From Pseudomonas huaxiensis (GTDB lineage: Bacteria; Pseudomonadota; Gammaproteobacteria; Pseudomonadales; Pseudomonadaceae), in contig NZ_QKVL01000008.1 in assembly GCF_003231275.1 (NCBI RefSeq), forward strand, positions 124,001-188,000: DNA of 64,000 bases. Reading direction: 5' to 3'. This document shows positions 38,122 to 47,424 of this stretch, in pieces. Position numbers and translations under genes: made by a program. Every line of letters begins with the position of its first letter. Position 1 is the stretch's first letter. Under the pieces are notes generated by a model. That model was not told where the DNA came from, searched no databases, and worked only from the letters and a program-made list of their open reading frames with translations.

Positions 38122-38907
38122 ATGAGCAGCATTTCGCACTTCTGGCGTGATCCGGCGCTGCCTTTCATCGAGGCCCGGGGTGTGGCCGATGGCCGCAAGG
38201 TCTGCTATGCGCGGCACTCCCACGAAGGCTTTTCCATCGGTGCCATCACCGCTGGGCGCAGCACCTACTTCGATGGCCAGCGCTGGCATGAAATCGAGGC
38301 CGGCACGGTGGTCATGATGAATCCGGGCGTGGTCCATGCCTGCAATCCGATCGCCGACCAGCCCTGGTCCTACCTGATGCTGTATGTCGACATGCCCTGG
38401 CTGCGCGGCCTGGGTTTCGAGCCGCTGGCCCGCACCCTGAGCACCTCGCCAGGGCTGTACCAGGCCCTGACCGAACTCTACGCACAACTGATCGACAGCC
38501 AACTGGACAGCGAGCACAAGCGCATCGCCGCCGAAGCGTTTTTCAGTCAGCTACGTGCCCAGGCGCAGGCGGCGCCGGCATTGGCGGGGCAGGGCAATGA
38601 ACGCCTCGAGCGGGCGGCGAGCTATATCCGTCAGCACTGCACCGAACCGCTGAAGCTGGAAGACATCGGCGAGGCGGCGGGGCTATCCACTTCCTACCTG
38701 ATCCGCGCGTTCAAGCAGCATTACGGAATGACGCCGCATGGTTACCTGCTCGATCACCGCGTACGCTATGCCCGTGCCCAGTTGCGCCAGGGCCGCCTGA
38801 TCGCCGAGGTGGCTCACGAGGCGGGTTTCGCCGACCAGGCGCACCTGCAACGCGCCTTCAAGCACCACCTGGCCGCCACCCCCGGGCACTATCGCTCAGC
38901 CCAGTAA
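38122..38907 (+). CDS. AraC-family regulator with cupin sensor
   Basis: A 261-residue regulator. The N-terminal arabinose-binding-like cupin (HSHEGFSIGAITAG-like RHSHEGFSIG, then GTVVMMNPGVVHACNP) is followed by the double helix-turn-helix (IGEAAGLSTSYLIRAFKQHYG and AEVAHEAGFADQAHLQRAFKHH). It is convergent with and overlaps by 12 bp the LysE-type exporter gene, a pairing common in Pseudomonas, in which the regulator responds to an amino acid that is then exported. The link is inferred. Confidence 0.92.
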   Translation: MSSISHFWRDPALPFIEARGVADGRKVCYARHSHEGFSIGAITAGRSTYFDGQRWHEIEAGTVVMMNPGVVHACNPIADQPWSYLMLYVDMPWLRGLGFEPLARTLSTSPGLYQALTELYAQLIDSQLDSEHKRIAAEAFFSQLRAQAQAAPALAGQGNERLERAASYIRQHCTEPLKLEDIGEAAGLSTSYLIRAFKQHYGMTPHGYLLDHRVRYARAQLRQGRLIAEVAHEAGFADQAHLQRAFKHHLAATPGHYRSAQ

Positions 38908-39483
38908 CAGGTACAGCGCACTGGCTACCAGCAGCAAGGCCAGGGCGCGGTTGAACAGGCGCATGCGCCGCGGGTTGTCGAGGTAGCGCCGAATCACCGT
39001 CCCGGCCCAGGCCCAGCAACCCACCGACAGGTAGCAGATCACCAGATAGATCAGTGTGAACTGCCACAGCAGCGCCGTTTCTCCCTGACCGACGAATGCC
39101 CCGACCCCGGCCACGCAGGCCAGCCACGCCTTTGGGTTGAGCCACTGCATCAGCGCGCCGTAGGCCATGCTCGGTGGTTTACCGGGACCGCCATCGCCGA
39201 GGCTGCCGTCATCCGCGGCCAGTTTCCAGGCCATGTACAGCAAAAACACAATGCCGGCCCAGCGCAGCACCTCGGTCAGCCCCGGCCACTCCCGCAGCAC
39301 CGCATGCAGGCCGTAGCCCACCAGCAACAACAGCAGACAGAAGCCCAGGGTGGCGCCGCTGACATGCCGCATGGCCGGGCGCAGCCCATGCTGAGCGCCG
39401 GCAGCAAGGGCGACCAGGTTGACCGGGCCGGGAGAAATGGATGCGGCCAGCGCAAAGGCGGCCATGGACAGCAACAGGCTCAT
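38896..39483 (-). CDS. LysE/RhtB-family amino-acid exporter
   Basis: Inner-membrane protein of 195 residues with about six helices. The N-terminal ASISPGPVNLVALAAGAQHG is the family signature. The middle WLNPKAWLACVAGVGAF is also conserved. Its probable role is efflux of an amino acid or analogue. It shares its 3' end with the AraC gene. Confidence 0.92.
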   Translation of the reverse strand: MSLLLSMAAFALAASISPGPVNLVALAAGAQHGLRPAMRHVSGATLGFCLLLLLVGYGLHAVLREWPGLTEVLRWAGIVFLLYMAWKLAADDGSLGDGGPGKPPSMAYGALMQWLNPKAWLACVAGVGAFVGQGETALLWQFTLIYLVICYLSVGCWAWAGTVIRRYLDNPRRMRLFNRALALLLVASALYLLLG

Positions 39484-39626
39484 GCAGCGTCTCTCTTGTC
39501 AGTGAAGAAAGTCAGGAGCCTATCGGGCGGTCGTTGGCGGGTATTGAAGAAAACTGCCCTGTTGTACCGTTATGTCTCGCTGCCGAGGCCTGAGGCGCGC
39601 AATGGCGGCACGGTCCCCGGCTTTTC

Positions 39627-39656
39627 TTGTCGATTGCGCGTAACAGGGCGTATAAA
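39627..39656 (+). promoter_or_regulatory. candidate sigma-70 promoter of the YebC-like gene
   Basis: TTGTCG (39627-39632) and TATAAA (39651-39656) are separated by 18 bp, about 55 bp upstream of the ATG at 39712. Read by eye; no start site data. Confidence 0.4.
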
Positions 39657-39711
39657 CTGCACCCCTTTGCCGGTCGCTTCCTGAACCGGCCGTTGAAACA
39701 AGAGAGTCGAT

Positions 39712-40422
39712 ATGGGCGCACAGTGGAAAGCCAAACATAAAGAACAAGCTGCCAATGCCAAAGGCAAGATCATGGGCAAGCTGGCCAAGGAAATTCAGAT
39801 CGCTGCACGCAGCGGCGCCGACCCGGACATGAACGCCCGTCTGCGTCTGGTGATCGAGCAGGCCAAGAAGGCCTCCATGACCCGCGAGACCCTGGAACGC
39901 GCGATCAAGAAAGGCGCGGGCCTGTTGGGCGAGCAGGTGCAATACCACGCGGTGAAGTACGAAGGTTTCGCGCCGCACCAGGTGCCGCTGATCGTCGAGT
40001 GCCTGACCGACAACGTCAACCGTACTGTCGCTGAAGTCCGCGTGCTGTTCCGCAAGGGCCAACTGGGGGCCGAGGGTTCGGTGTCGTGGGACTTCAACCA
40101 CGTCGGCCTGATCGAAGCCACCCCGGATAGCGCAGACGCCGACCCGGAAATGGCCGCCATCGAAGCCGGCGCTCAGGATTTCGAACCGGCTGATGAGGGC
40201 GCGACCCTGTTCATCACTGAAACCACCGACCTGGACAGCGTGCAGAAAGCCCTGCCGGAGCAGGGTTTCACCGTGATTTCGGCGAAGATCGGCTACACCC
40301 CGAAAAACCCGGTCAGCGCTGCCAGCTTGAGCGAAGAGGCTCTGGCTGAGGTCGAGGCCTTCCTCGAAGCGATCGATAACCACGATGATGTGCAGAACGT
40401 GTATGTCGGCCTGACGGCTTGA
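39712..40422 (+). CDS. YebC/PmpR (TACO1) family protein
   Basis: A 236-residue protein. The N-terminus ([19 protein letters not shown], then [16 protein letters not shown]) and the middle GYEGFAP-like [20 protein letters not shown] are family hallmarks. Members act as ribosome-associated factors for polyproline translation or have been described as DNA-binding regulators. The usual MAGHSKWANIKHRK start of the YebC paralogue beside ruvC is replaced here, so this is the second paralogue (YeeN type) rather than the ruv-linked one. It appears monocistronic. Confidence 0.9.
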   Translation: MGAQWKAKHKEQAANAKGKIMGKLAKEIQIAARSGADPDMNARLRLVIEQAKKASMTRETLERAIKKGAGLLGEQVQYHAVKYEGFAPHQVPLIVECLTDNVNRTVAEVRVLFRKGQLGAEGSVSWDFNHVGLIEATPDSADADPEMAAIEAGAQDFEPADEGATLFITETTDLDSVQKALPEQGFTVISAKIGYTPKNPVSAASLSEEALAEVEAFLEAIDNHDDVQNVYVGLTA

Positions 40423-40473
40423 TTCGAGCCTATTGCTGAACAAAAAGGCCACATCAAGCGTCTGTTGAGGCCC

Positions 40474-40538
40474 TTCGCGAGCAAGCTCGCTCCTACAGTG
40501 CAGGGGCGAGTTTGTCGGGCGCCGAACCGTCGCGATGG
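40474..40538. repeat. REP pair downstream of YebC-like gene
   Basis: One REP unit (TCGCGAGCAAGCTCGCTCCT, 40475 onward) is followed by an inverted unit with the variant core GGGGCGAGTTTGTCGGGCGC and CGAACCGTCGCGAT. Both modules also occur in the copy at 10086-10154. It lies between convergent genes. Confidence 0.75.
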
Positions 40539-40603
40539 TTCCCAACAGGGCTGACTGACTGGCATTGCGCCTGATGCGGTCTCTTTGTTGTGATTGTCAG
40601 GCG

Positions 40604-41893
40604 CTACTCTCCGAGCTTCACCACCACCTCGGCAAACCCCGGCCGCCGACACACATCAGCCTGCACACAATCGCTCTGCAACGCCCGCAACAGCGGTAAA
40701 TCCCCGTCACAACGCTCCAGCAATTCCCCGAGCAACACCCCAAACGCCCGCACCTCGATGCGCTCCAGCGCCGCCGCCGCGCTGCCGTCATCCAGCGGAT
40801 GGAACGACGCCGCACCAAAATCCCCCAGCAGGCTGTGCCCGTGCTCATCGCAGAGGATGTTATGGGCGTACAGATCACCGTGGCTCAGCCCGCGCTGGTG
40901 CAGGTGCGCCGCCACCGAAGCGATGGCCGACGCCAGTCGGCGCACGCCGTGTGGCTCAAGCCGGCGCTCGGCGGGGTAAATATCCCGCGTGCAGCTTTGC
41001 AGGCTGGGTGGGCCGGCGAGGCTGAACCAGGCCGGGTCGATCAGTTCCATCACCAACGCGGGAAGCTGCTGCGGATGGTTGTCGATGCGCCCCAGCAGTG
41101 GAATCAGGTGCGGATGCTGGCCGGCGGCGATGCAGGCGTTCATCTCGTCCAGCGGCGTGCCGTCGCTGGTGATCTCGCCTTTGTAGAGTTTCACCGCCAC
41201 GGCGCTGTCGTGTTCGTTGAGCCGCGCACGATGAATCACCCCGGACGCGCCCTGGCCGAGTACCTGTTCCAGCGTGATGTTCTGCCAGTCCAGCCCGGCG
41301 CAGTGCCCGTCCACTGCGGGCGAGCGATAGCCCTCGGGCAGCGGGTTGCCGGCATAGGCCAGCCACGCCAGGTTGGGCAGGCTGAGTAGCCATTCCGGGA
41401 ACTGCTCCAGGCGGTTGGCGGCGACCCTCACCAATTCGAGCTTTTCGCAGCGAGCGAGGCTGGCCGGCAGGCTGCGCAGGCGGTTGCCGGAAAGCATGAG
41501 CTTTTGCAGTTCGGCGCAGTCACCGAGGGCTTCGGGCAACTGCTCCAGGCGGTTGTCGGTCAGCACCAGCGAGCGCAACCCTGGTGGCAGCGCAGCGGCA
41601 GGGACGTCCTCGATAAGGTTGCTCTTGACGCCCACCACTTCCAGGCTGGCGCACTGGCCGATACCGACCGGCAATCGGCTCAAGCGATTCTCTGAACAAA
41701 ACAACACTTTCAGTTTGTGCAGCCGGCTCAGGTCGTCGGGCAGGTCAGTCAGGGCGTTACCAGTCAGGTTGAGGACTTCGAGGCTGTCGGCCAGCGCGAA
41801 GATTTCCTCCGGGAACCGCTCAAGGCCACAGGCCAGGTCGAGGCGAGCAATACCTGCCAGACGGCCGGCTTTGAGGTCTTCAAGAGTGTGCAT
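40604..41893 (-). CDS. leucine-rich-repeat Ser/Thr protein kinase
   Basis: A 429-residue protein joining about seven leucine-rich repeats (residues 25-195; e.g. LEVLNLTGNALTDLPDDLSR, LRSLVLTDNRLEQLPEALG) to a eukaryotic-like kinase domain. Kinase landmarks are GQGASG (glycine loop), AVAVKLYKG (Lys), HGDLYAHNIL (catalytic loop, HGD in place of HRD) and LGDFGAA (DFG). It has no membrane helix. The order LRR then kinase without a transmembrane span is like Roco-type or plant cytosolic kinases, yet this family occurs in many pseudomonads. Substrate unknown; no phosphatase is adjacent. Confidence 0.88.
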   Translation of the reverse strand: MHTLEDLKAGRLAGIARLDLACGLERFPEEIFALADSLEVLNLTGNALTDLPDDLSRLHKLKVLFCSENRLSRLPVGIGQCASLEVVGVKSNLIEDVPAAALPPGLRSLVLTDNRLEQLPEALGDCAELQKLMLSGNRLRSLPASLARCEKLELVRVAANRLEQFPEWLLSLPNLAWLAYAGNPLPEGYRSPAVDGHCAGLDWQNITLEQVLGQGASGVIHRARLNEHDSAVAVKLYKGEITSDGTPLDEMNACIAAGQHPHLIPLLGRIDNHPQQLPALVMELIDPAWFSLAGPPSLQSCTRDIYPAERRLEPHGVRRLASAIASVAAHLHQRGLSHGDLYAHNILCDEHGHSLLGDFGAASFHPLDDGSAAAALERIEVRAFGVLLGELLERCDGDLPLLRALQSDCVQADVCRRPGFAEVVVKLGE

Positions 41894-42036
41894 GGGCAGG
41901 GTCGTCAGTCAAAACGGCGGCCATGATAGCGGCAAAGACTTCGCGGCATGCGACTTAAGTTCGATAGCGGGCCGACAACAACTGGCCATACTCGACGTTC
42001 GCCCTTTAATAACAACAAACGTAGGGTTATTCGTCG

Positions 42037-43926
42037 ATGAGTTATCAGCACAGCTACGACCGTTCCATCGCGGCGCCCGCCGATTTCTGGGCCGAGCACG
42101 CCCATGACCTGGCCTGGTTTCGCAAACCCACGGAAATCCTTCGCGACAATCCCGATGGCACCCACCAGTGGTTCGCCGACGGGCGCCTGAACAGTTGCTA
42201 CCTGGCGCTGGATCACCAGATCGACGAGGGCCGCGGCGAGCAGACCGCCCTGATCTACGATTCGCCGGTCACCAACAGCCAACAAACCTTCACCTTCCGC
42301 CAGATGCGCGACGAAGTGGCGCGCCTGGCCGGCTTGCTGCGCGACCTGGGTGTCCAGCAGGGCGACGGGGTGGTGATCTACATGCCGATGGTCCCGCAGG
42401 CGGCCATGGCCATGCTCGCCTGTGCCCGCATCGGCGCGGTGCATTCGGTGGTGTTCGGCGGTTTCGCCCCGCATGAATTGGCGCTGCGTATCGATGACGC
42501 ACGGCCCACCCTGTTGCTGACGGCGTCGTGCGGCGTGGAGTTTGATCGCGTCATCGAATACAAACCGCTGGTGGACAGCGCCCTGGAACAATCCAGCCAT
42601 CAGCCACGCAAGGTGCTGGTGCTGCAACGGCCGCAGGTGCGCGCCACCTTGAAGGAAGGTCGCGATCTGGACTGGCAGGCTGCGCTGGCCGATGCCAGGC
42701 CGGTGCCGCCGGTGGAGCTGGGCGCCGCCGATCCGCTGTACATCATGTACACCTCCGGCACCACCGGAAAACCCAAGGGCATCGTCCGCGAAAACGGCGG
42801 CAACGCCGTGGCTCTGCGCTTTGCCATGAAGAACATCTACGGCATGCAGCCGGGTGAAGTGTGGTGGGGCATTTCCGATGTCGGCTGGGTCGTGGGGCAC
42901 TCGCTGATCGTCTATGGCCCGTTGATGAACGGTTGCACCACGGTGTTCTACGAGGGCAAGCCGATCCGCACCCCGGATGCCGGCGCCTACTGGCGGGTGG
43001 TCGAACAATACCGGGTCAACGGCCTGTTCTGCGCGCCGACGGCCATGCGCGCGATCCGCAAGGAAGACCCGGAAGGCCTGCTGCTGCGCGGCTACGACCT
43101 GAGTTCGCTGCGCGAGTTTTTCCTTGCTGGCGAGCGCCTTGATTCCAGTACGCACCAATGGCTGGAAAGCATCAGCGGCAAGACCGTGCACGATCACTGG
43201 TGGCAGACCGAAACCGGCTGGCCGGTGACCGCGCCATGCCTGGGCCTGGATGGCAGCGGTGGCCGAGCAGGTTCGAGCAACCGCGCGGTGCCGGGCTACC
43301 ACGTGCGGGTGCTGGACGAAGACGGCCAATTGCTCGGTGCCAACCAGCAGGGCGCCATCGTCATCACCTTGCCGCTGCCGCCGGGCTGCAGTCAGACCTT
43401 GTGGGGCGACCATTCGCGTTACCTGGATTCGTACCTCAACACCTTCCCCGGCTACTACCACACCGGCGACGGCGGCTACCTGGATGAAGACGGATTCGTT
43501 TACATCATGGGCCGCACCGACGATGTGATTAACGTCTCCGGGCACCGCCTTTCCACCGGCGAGATGGAAGACCTGGTGGCGCGCCATCCGGCCGTTGCCG
43601 AGTGCGCCGTGGTTGGCGTTCGCGACGAGATCAAGGGCCAGGTGCCGCTGGCGCTGCTGGTGCTCAAAGATGGGGTCGGGATGGGCGAAGCCCAGTTGCA
43701 GGCCGAACTGGTCGCCACCGTGCGTGAGCAGATTGGCGCGCTGGCCTGTTTCAATCAGGTGCGGGTGGTCAAGCGCCTGCCCAAGACCCGCTCGGGCAAG
43801 ATCCTGCGTGCCGTGCTGCGCAAGATCGCCGACCAGCAGGCCTACACACCGCCTTCGACCCTGGATGACCCGGCGGTGCTGGTGGAAATCGAGGAAGTGC
43901 TGGCGGGGCTGGCGCGGGCGGGGTGA
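42037..43926 (+). CDS. prpE: propionyl-CoA synthetase-type acyl-CoA ligase
   Basis: Adenylate-forming enzyme of 629 residues of the acetyl/propionyl-CoA synthetase group. AMP-binding motifs YTSGTTGKPKGIV and WWQTETGWP, the hinge YIMGRTDDVINVSGHRLSTG and the C-terminal catalytic Lys in TRSGKILRAVLR are all present. Length and N-terminal form (DFWAEHAHDLAWFRKPTEIL) favour PrpE over Acs. It activates propionate (or acetate/acrylate) to the CoA ester for the methylcitrate route. No prpBCD gene is adjacent, so substrate choice should be checked. Confidence 0.85.
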   Translation: MSYQHSYDRSIAAPADFWAEHAHDLAWFRKPTEILRDNPDGTHQWFADGRLNSCYLALDHQIDEGRGEQTALIYDSPVTNSQQTFTFRQMRDEVARLAGLLRDLGVQQGDGVVIYMPMVPQAAMAMLACARIGAVHSVVFGGFAPHELALRIDDARPTLLLTASCGVEFDRVIEYKPLVDSALEQSSHQPRKVLVLQRPQVRATLKEGRDLDWQAALADARPVPPVELGAADPLYIMYTSGTTGKPKGIVRENGGNAVALRFAMKNIYGMQPGEVWWGISDVGWVVGHSLIVYGPLMNGCTTVFYEGKPIRTPDAGAYWRVVEQYRVNGLFCAPTAMRAIRKEDPEGLLLRGYDLSSLREFFLAGERLDSSTHQWLESISGKTVHDHWWQTETGWPVTAPCLGLDGSGGRAGSSNRAVPGYHVRVLDEDGQLLGANQQGAIVITLPLPPGCSQTLWGDHSRYLDSYLNTFPGYYHTGDGGYLDEDGFVYIMGRTDDVINVSGHRLSTGEMEDLVARHPAVAECAVVGVRDEIKGQVPLALLVLKDGVGMGEAQLQAELVATVREQIGALACFNQVRVVKRLPKTRSGKILRAVLRKIADQQAYTPPSTLDDPAVLVEIEEVLAGLARAG

Positions 43927-43941
43927 CTGGCATGCACCGCA

Positions 43942-45036
43942 TCAGGCCGGCCCCATCTGCCGCAACTGTCCCAGCCGGCTGCGGGTGCGCGCCAGGTCTG
44001 CGACGCTGCCGCCGAGGCTTTGCTCCAGCGGCAGTTCGCCGATCAGCAGCAGTTGCTTGTCGCGGTCGTAGAGCACGTCCACCAGGTTGATGAAGCGCTG
44101 TTGCGCGGCGATGGTGCAGTCTTCCAGGTTCGGCAGGTGCTCGATGGTCCAGTGTTCGAAGCGCTGCACCAGGTCCAGGTAGTCGATGACCGCAGTCGCT
44201 TGTTCGCAAATGGCGGAGAAATCGAAAACCACGCTGTGCTCATCGCGTACGCGCGCGCGCAACTGGCGTTTGCCGACGTTCAGAAGCACGTCTTCGGTGG
44301 CGTCGTTCAGGCCCAGTTGGTGGCGCTGTTGCGGGCTGCCAGGCCACAGGTACAGCCCCTGGGTGAAGCGCTGTTGGGTTCCGGCGCCGGGCAGGGCGCG
44401 GTAGTCCTGGTCGCCGCCGACTTCAAGGATGTCCATGCGCGCTTCGATAAGGCGGATAACCGGCTCGAAACGCTGATGATAGAGCGGGTTGGGCAGCAAC
44501 CCCGCGGGGGCGTAGTTAGAGGTGACCAGAACGAAAATGCCGCGCTCGAACAGGGCCTGGAACAGCCGGGTGAGGAGCATGGCGTCGCCGATGTCGTGGA
44601 CGTGGAATTCGTCGAAACACAGCACCCGGCAATCACCGAGCAGGGCGTCGAGGGTCAGCGCCAGGGCGTCGGGTGCCTGGCGATGATCGAACATGCCCTG
44701 GTGCAGGCGGGCGAAGAAATCATGGAAGTGCAGGCGGCGCTTGGGAATCTCGCCCAGAGCGTTGAAGAAACCGTCGAGCAGCCAGCTCTTGCCGCGTCCG
44801 ACCTGGCCATGAAGGTACAGGCTGCGGGCGCGGCCAGCGGGAAGGCGGGCAACCTGTTCGGCCATCGCCGCGATCACCCGTTGCTGGCCCTGGCTGAGGG
44901 TGTAGCCCTGCTGGCTGGCTTTGTCCCGGAAGTACGCCTGGATCTGGCTGTCCGGCCCTGGTGTCGCAACCGTGGAAGCGCCAAGGCGCTGGCGCAGGGC
45001 GTGCAGTGGCGAGCGGAGCCAGGAGAAAACGGGCAC
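43942..45036 (-). CDS. zapE: ZapE/AFG1-like ATPase
   Basis: P-loop ATPase of 364 residues. Walker A is LHGQVGRGKSWLLDGF, Walker B is VLCFDEFHVHDIGDAM and the sensor is LVTSNYAP. ZapE modulates the FtsZ ring during division under stress; the mitochondrial relative AFG1 supports respiratory complex turnover. Pseudomonads often carry two copies, and this one lacks the usual division-gene neighbourhood, so it may be the second paralogue. Confidence 0.88.
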   Translation of the reverse strand: MPVFSWLRSPLHALRQRLGASTVATPGPDSQIQAYFRDKASQQGYTLSQGQQRVIAAMAEQVARLPAGRARSLYLHGQVGRGKSWLLDGFFNALGEIPKRRLHFHDFFARLHQGMFDHRQAPDALALTLDALLGDCRVLCFDEFHVHDIGDAMLLTRLFQALFERGIFVLVTSNYAPAGLLPNPLYHQRFEPVIRLIEARMDILEVGGDQDYRALPGAGTQQRFTQGLYLWPGSPQQRHQLGLNDATEDVLLNVGKRQLRARVRDEHSVVFDFSAICEQATAVIDYLDLVQRFEHWTIEHLPNLEDCTIAAQQRFINLVDVLYDRDKQLLLIGELPLEQSLGGSVADLARTRSRLGQLRQMGPA

Positions 45037-45145
45037 GGGCAGGGTTCCTCGTAGAACGTGAAGCCGGCAGGCGGATAACGAGCGGCGGCAATATTAACCA
45101 AATAGTGAAAAATGCTGCCAGTGATGTCTTCCTTGCTTGTCGGAT

Positions 45146-45168
45146 AGTTCTTGTACATGAACTGTACA
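45146..45168. promoter_or_regulatory. palindrome upstream of csu operon
   Basis: AGTTCTTGTACATGAACT (45146-45163) is an 18-bp palindrome with one mismatch pair, and a second TGTACA ends at 45168. It lies about 80 bp upstream of the GTG start of the first csu gene, in the 210-bp gap to zapE. It could be the operator of a pilus regulator; no regulator gene is adjacent. Confidence 0.45.
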
Positions 45169-45246
45169 TTTCTTGATCGGCTGGCAGCTTTGTCCTCGGC
45201 TGCTACCCTCAAAACCACGAAGTCCTGTAAGGGACAGGGAGGGCAA

Positions 45247-45774
45247 GTGAAGGGATGGTCACTGGCAACGCTGTTCGGGCTGTGTGCGGCCCAGGGTGTT
45301 GCTGCCACGGAGTTTCTCGTCGAGGTGCGTGTCGACGTCCAGCGCGGCTGTCTGCTGATCCATCAGCCCCGCGAAGCGTCCGCCGAGGCCTTGGGCGTGC
45401 TGGACTTTGGCCAGAGCCCACGGCTGGACGACCCCGCAGGGCCGCTCAGCAGCCAGTTGCTGGCGCTGCGTCCGCCGCGGCTGGAGTGCAATCCCGATAC
45501 CGCCTATCAGATCGAAGTCGATGGCGGCCTGCACGGTGGCACCGGCGAAGTGCGTTATCTGGTGGCCGCAGACCCCAAGGCCAAACCCATTCCCTACCGC
45601 TTGTACCAGGATGCTGCCTGGCGCGCGCCGCTGTCGGTCAATACGGCCCAGCATGGGCGTGTGCCGGACAGCGGATCGGTTGAACTTCCTCTGTACGCAC
45701 GTATCGACACTCAAACCGAGCTTCCAAGGACGGGACGTTATTCGGACATGTTGAAGGTGACCGTCACCTGGTGA
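45247..45774 (+). CDS. csuA/B: Csu-type pilus major subunit (spore coat U domain)
   Basis: A 175-residue exported subunit. The GTG at 45247 follows GGGAGGGCAA and gives a signal peptide (VKGWSLATLFGLCAAQGVAA); an upstream ATG at 45151 lacks a ribosome site and a signal sequence directly after it. The mature part has an early Cys (QRGCLLI), LDFGQSP, a second Cys and a C-terminal SDMLKVTVTW, as in SCPU-domain pilins; this end is the donor/acceptor strand core. It is first of six csu genes. Confidence 0.82.
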   Translation: MKGWSLATLFGLCAAQGVAATEFLVEVRVDVQRGCLLIHQPREASAEALGVLDFGQSPRLDDPAGPLSSQLLALRPPRLECNPDTAYQIEVDGGLHGGTGEVRYLVAADPKAKPIPYRLYQDAAWRAPLSVNTAQHGRVPDSGSVELPLYARIDTQTELPRTGRYSDMLKVTVTW

Positions 45775-45808
45775 TGGTCACGGTGGCACTGCTTAAGGAG
45801 TGAGCAGC

Positions 45809-46339
45809 ATGCAAACGACCCGCATTCTTTTGCTGAGCCTGGGACCACTCCTGCTCAGCACCAGCGTCAACGGCGCGCTGAATGGCCATATTCAGGCGCG
45901 CCTGGTGATCACGTCCGCCTGCCAGATCAGCAGCGAACAGCCCGGCGCGCCCCCTGCCGGCGCTGGCGGTGTGCTCGACTTCGGCCAGCAGGGCCCGGTG
46001 TGGAACGACACCTTGCGGGCCAATCTCGACGAGCCGGGCGGCAGCAACCTGCAGGTCAGTTGCAACCCGCAGGTACGCGCGTTCACCGTCACCATCAACG
46101 GCGGCGCCAACCCCGATGGCACCACCCGACGCCTGAGCAATGGCGGCGTCCTCATTCCCTACCAGCTTTCCACCGACCCGGCCGGGCGTTCCAATTACGG
46201 CATCGGCCAGCAGCTCAATTTTTCCGTGAGCAGCGCGGCGCAGATTCCCATCCCTATCTACGGCGTTGTAACCGCCAACCCCAAAGCCCTGCCTGCGGGC
46301 ATTTACCGCGACACCCTGACGGTGACGCTGGACTGGTAA
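45809..46339 (+). CDS. csuA: Csu-type pilus subunit CsuA-like
   Basis: A 176-residue SCPU-domain subunit with signal peptide (MQTTRILLLSLGPLLLSTSV). Features: CQISSEQPG, GVLDFGQQGPVWND, a paired Cys in QVSCNPQVRAF, and the terminal YRDTLTVTLDW. The ATG follows AAGGAG by 8 bp. It assembles into the pilus as a minor or adaptor subunit by donor-strand exchange. The pilin assignments among the first four genes rest on order. Confidence 0.85.
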   Translation: MQTTRILLLSLGPLLLSTSVNGALNGHIQARLVITSACQISSEQPGAPPAGAGGVLDFGQQGPVWNDTLRANLDEPGGSNLQVSCNPQVRAFTVTINGGANPDGTTRRLSNGGVLIPYQLSTDPAGRSNYGIGQQLNFSVSSAAQIPIPIYGVVTANPKALPAGIYRDTLTVTLDW

Positions 46340-46352
46340 CAAGGAGTGAACC

Positions 46353-46880
46353 ATGAAACCTCGTCTTTCCCGTGTCCTCTTCGCCGGTGTCGCCCTGGCA
46401 CTGACTTCCCAGGCCCAGGCGGCCACTGTCACCGGGGTGATCAACGCCACGCTGACATTGATCGCCAGTTGTCAGGTCAATGGCTCCACCGCCACCAGCG
46501 GGGTCAACTTCGGCGCCCTCAACTTCGGCACCCAGAACGCGCTGTTCACCCAGGCCTCGGGCCAGGTGCAGAGCGGCGGCGCGGCGATCAGCGTGCTCTG
46601 CTCGAAAGGCGCGATACCGGTGATCAAGGTCGGCCTGGGTAGCCATGACGGCGCTTCGAGCGGCGGCACCCGGTCTTTGTCCGATGGCACCAACTTCGTG
46701 CCGTATGACTTCTACACCGACGCGGGCACTTCCACGCTGCTGCCGATCAACGGCACCATCACCCTGCCGACCAGCACGGGCGTGGCGCAGACCGTTGACC
46801 TGTACGGCAAGGCCGTGGGCAAGGCCGGTTTGCCGCCCGGCGTCTACACCGACACCGTGGCGGTCGAGCTGAGCTTCTGA
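46353..46880 (+). CDS. Csu-type pilus subunit CsuB-like
   Basis: A 175-residue subunit with signal peptide ending SQAQA. The mature protein carries TLIASCQVNG, NFGALNFGTQNALFTQ, a second Cys in SVLCSKGAIP and the end VYTDTVAVELSF. All are core features of spore-coat-U pilins. It starts 13 bp after csuA. The protein is Gly/Thr/Ser-rich like other self-assembling subunits. Confidence 0.85.
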   Translation: MKPRLSRVLFAGVALALTSQAQAATVTGVINATLTLIASCQVNGSTATSGVNFGALNFGTQNALFTQASGQVQSGGAAISVLCSKGAIPVIKVGLGSHDGASSGGTRSLSDGTNFVPYDFYTDAGTSTLLPINGTITLPTSTGVAQTVDLYGKAVGKAGLPPGVYTDTVAVELSF

Positions 46881-46883
46881 GCC

Positions 46884-47384
46884 ATGCACGGGCGGCTGGC
46901 GATGGCGCTGGCGGCAGTGGTGGCGGCTTCGCCGACGCCACTGGACGCGGCGCTCAGCAGCACGTTTCTGGTCAACGCGACGATCCAGGCGGGGTGCCTG
47001 GTGGTCGGCGGGGTGACCACCTACGGCAACCTGGCGTTTGGCAGTTTTTCGGCGCTTTCGAGTGCGGCGGTGACCGCTCAGTTGAGCGGCACCACGGTGA
47101 CCTTGCAGTGCACACCCGGCGTGGCGATGACCATGAAAATCGGCGGTGGCCAGAACAACAACGGCAGCCGCAACCTCAAGCGCAGCACCAGCGCAGACCT
47201 GGTGGCCTACCAGTTGTTCAGCGATGCCGGCTTCAGTCAGGCGCTGGGCATCGACCAGACAGTGAACGTCAGCTACAGCGACCCGACGACGATCAAATTA
47301 CCGGTCTACGCTCGCGCTCAACTCAACGGTGCGCGGCCGGCCGGCAGTTACACCGATGTGTTGCAAGTGACATTGACCTGGTGA
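46884..47384 (+). CDS. csuB: Csu-type pilus subunit, fourth pilin-like gene
   Basis: A 166-residue subunit with a short signal (MHGRLAMALAAVVAASPTPLDA). It has IQAGCLVVGG, YGNLAFGSF, a second Cys in TLQCTPGVAM, NNNGSRNLKRS and the end YTDVLQVTLTW. It starts 3 bp after the previous stop. Classical csu operons have three small subunits before the chaperone; the present one has four, so one is a duplicate or an additional adaptor. Confidence 0.8.
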   Translation: MHGRLAMALAAVVAASPTPLDAALSSTFLVNATIQAGCLVVGGVTTYGNLAFGSFSALSSAAVTAQLSGTTVTLQCTPGVAMTMKIGGGQNNNGSRNLKRSTSADLVAYQLFSDAGFSQALGIDQTVNVSYSDPTTIKLPVYARAQLNGARPAGSYTDVLQVTLTW

Positions 47385-47424
47385 GCCTGTGTTCATCGGG
47401 ACCATAAGAACAAAGGAGAGTGGC

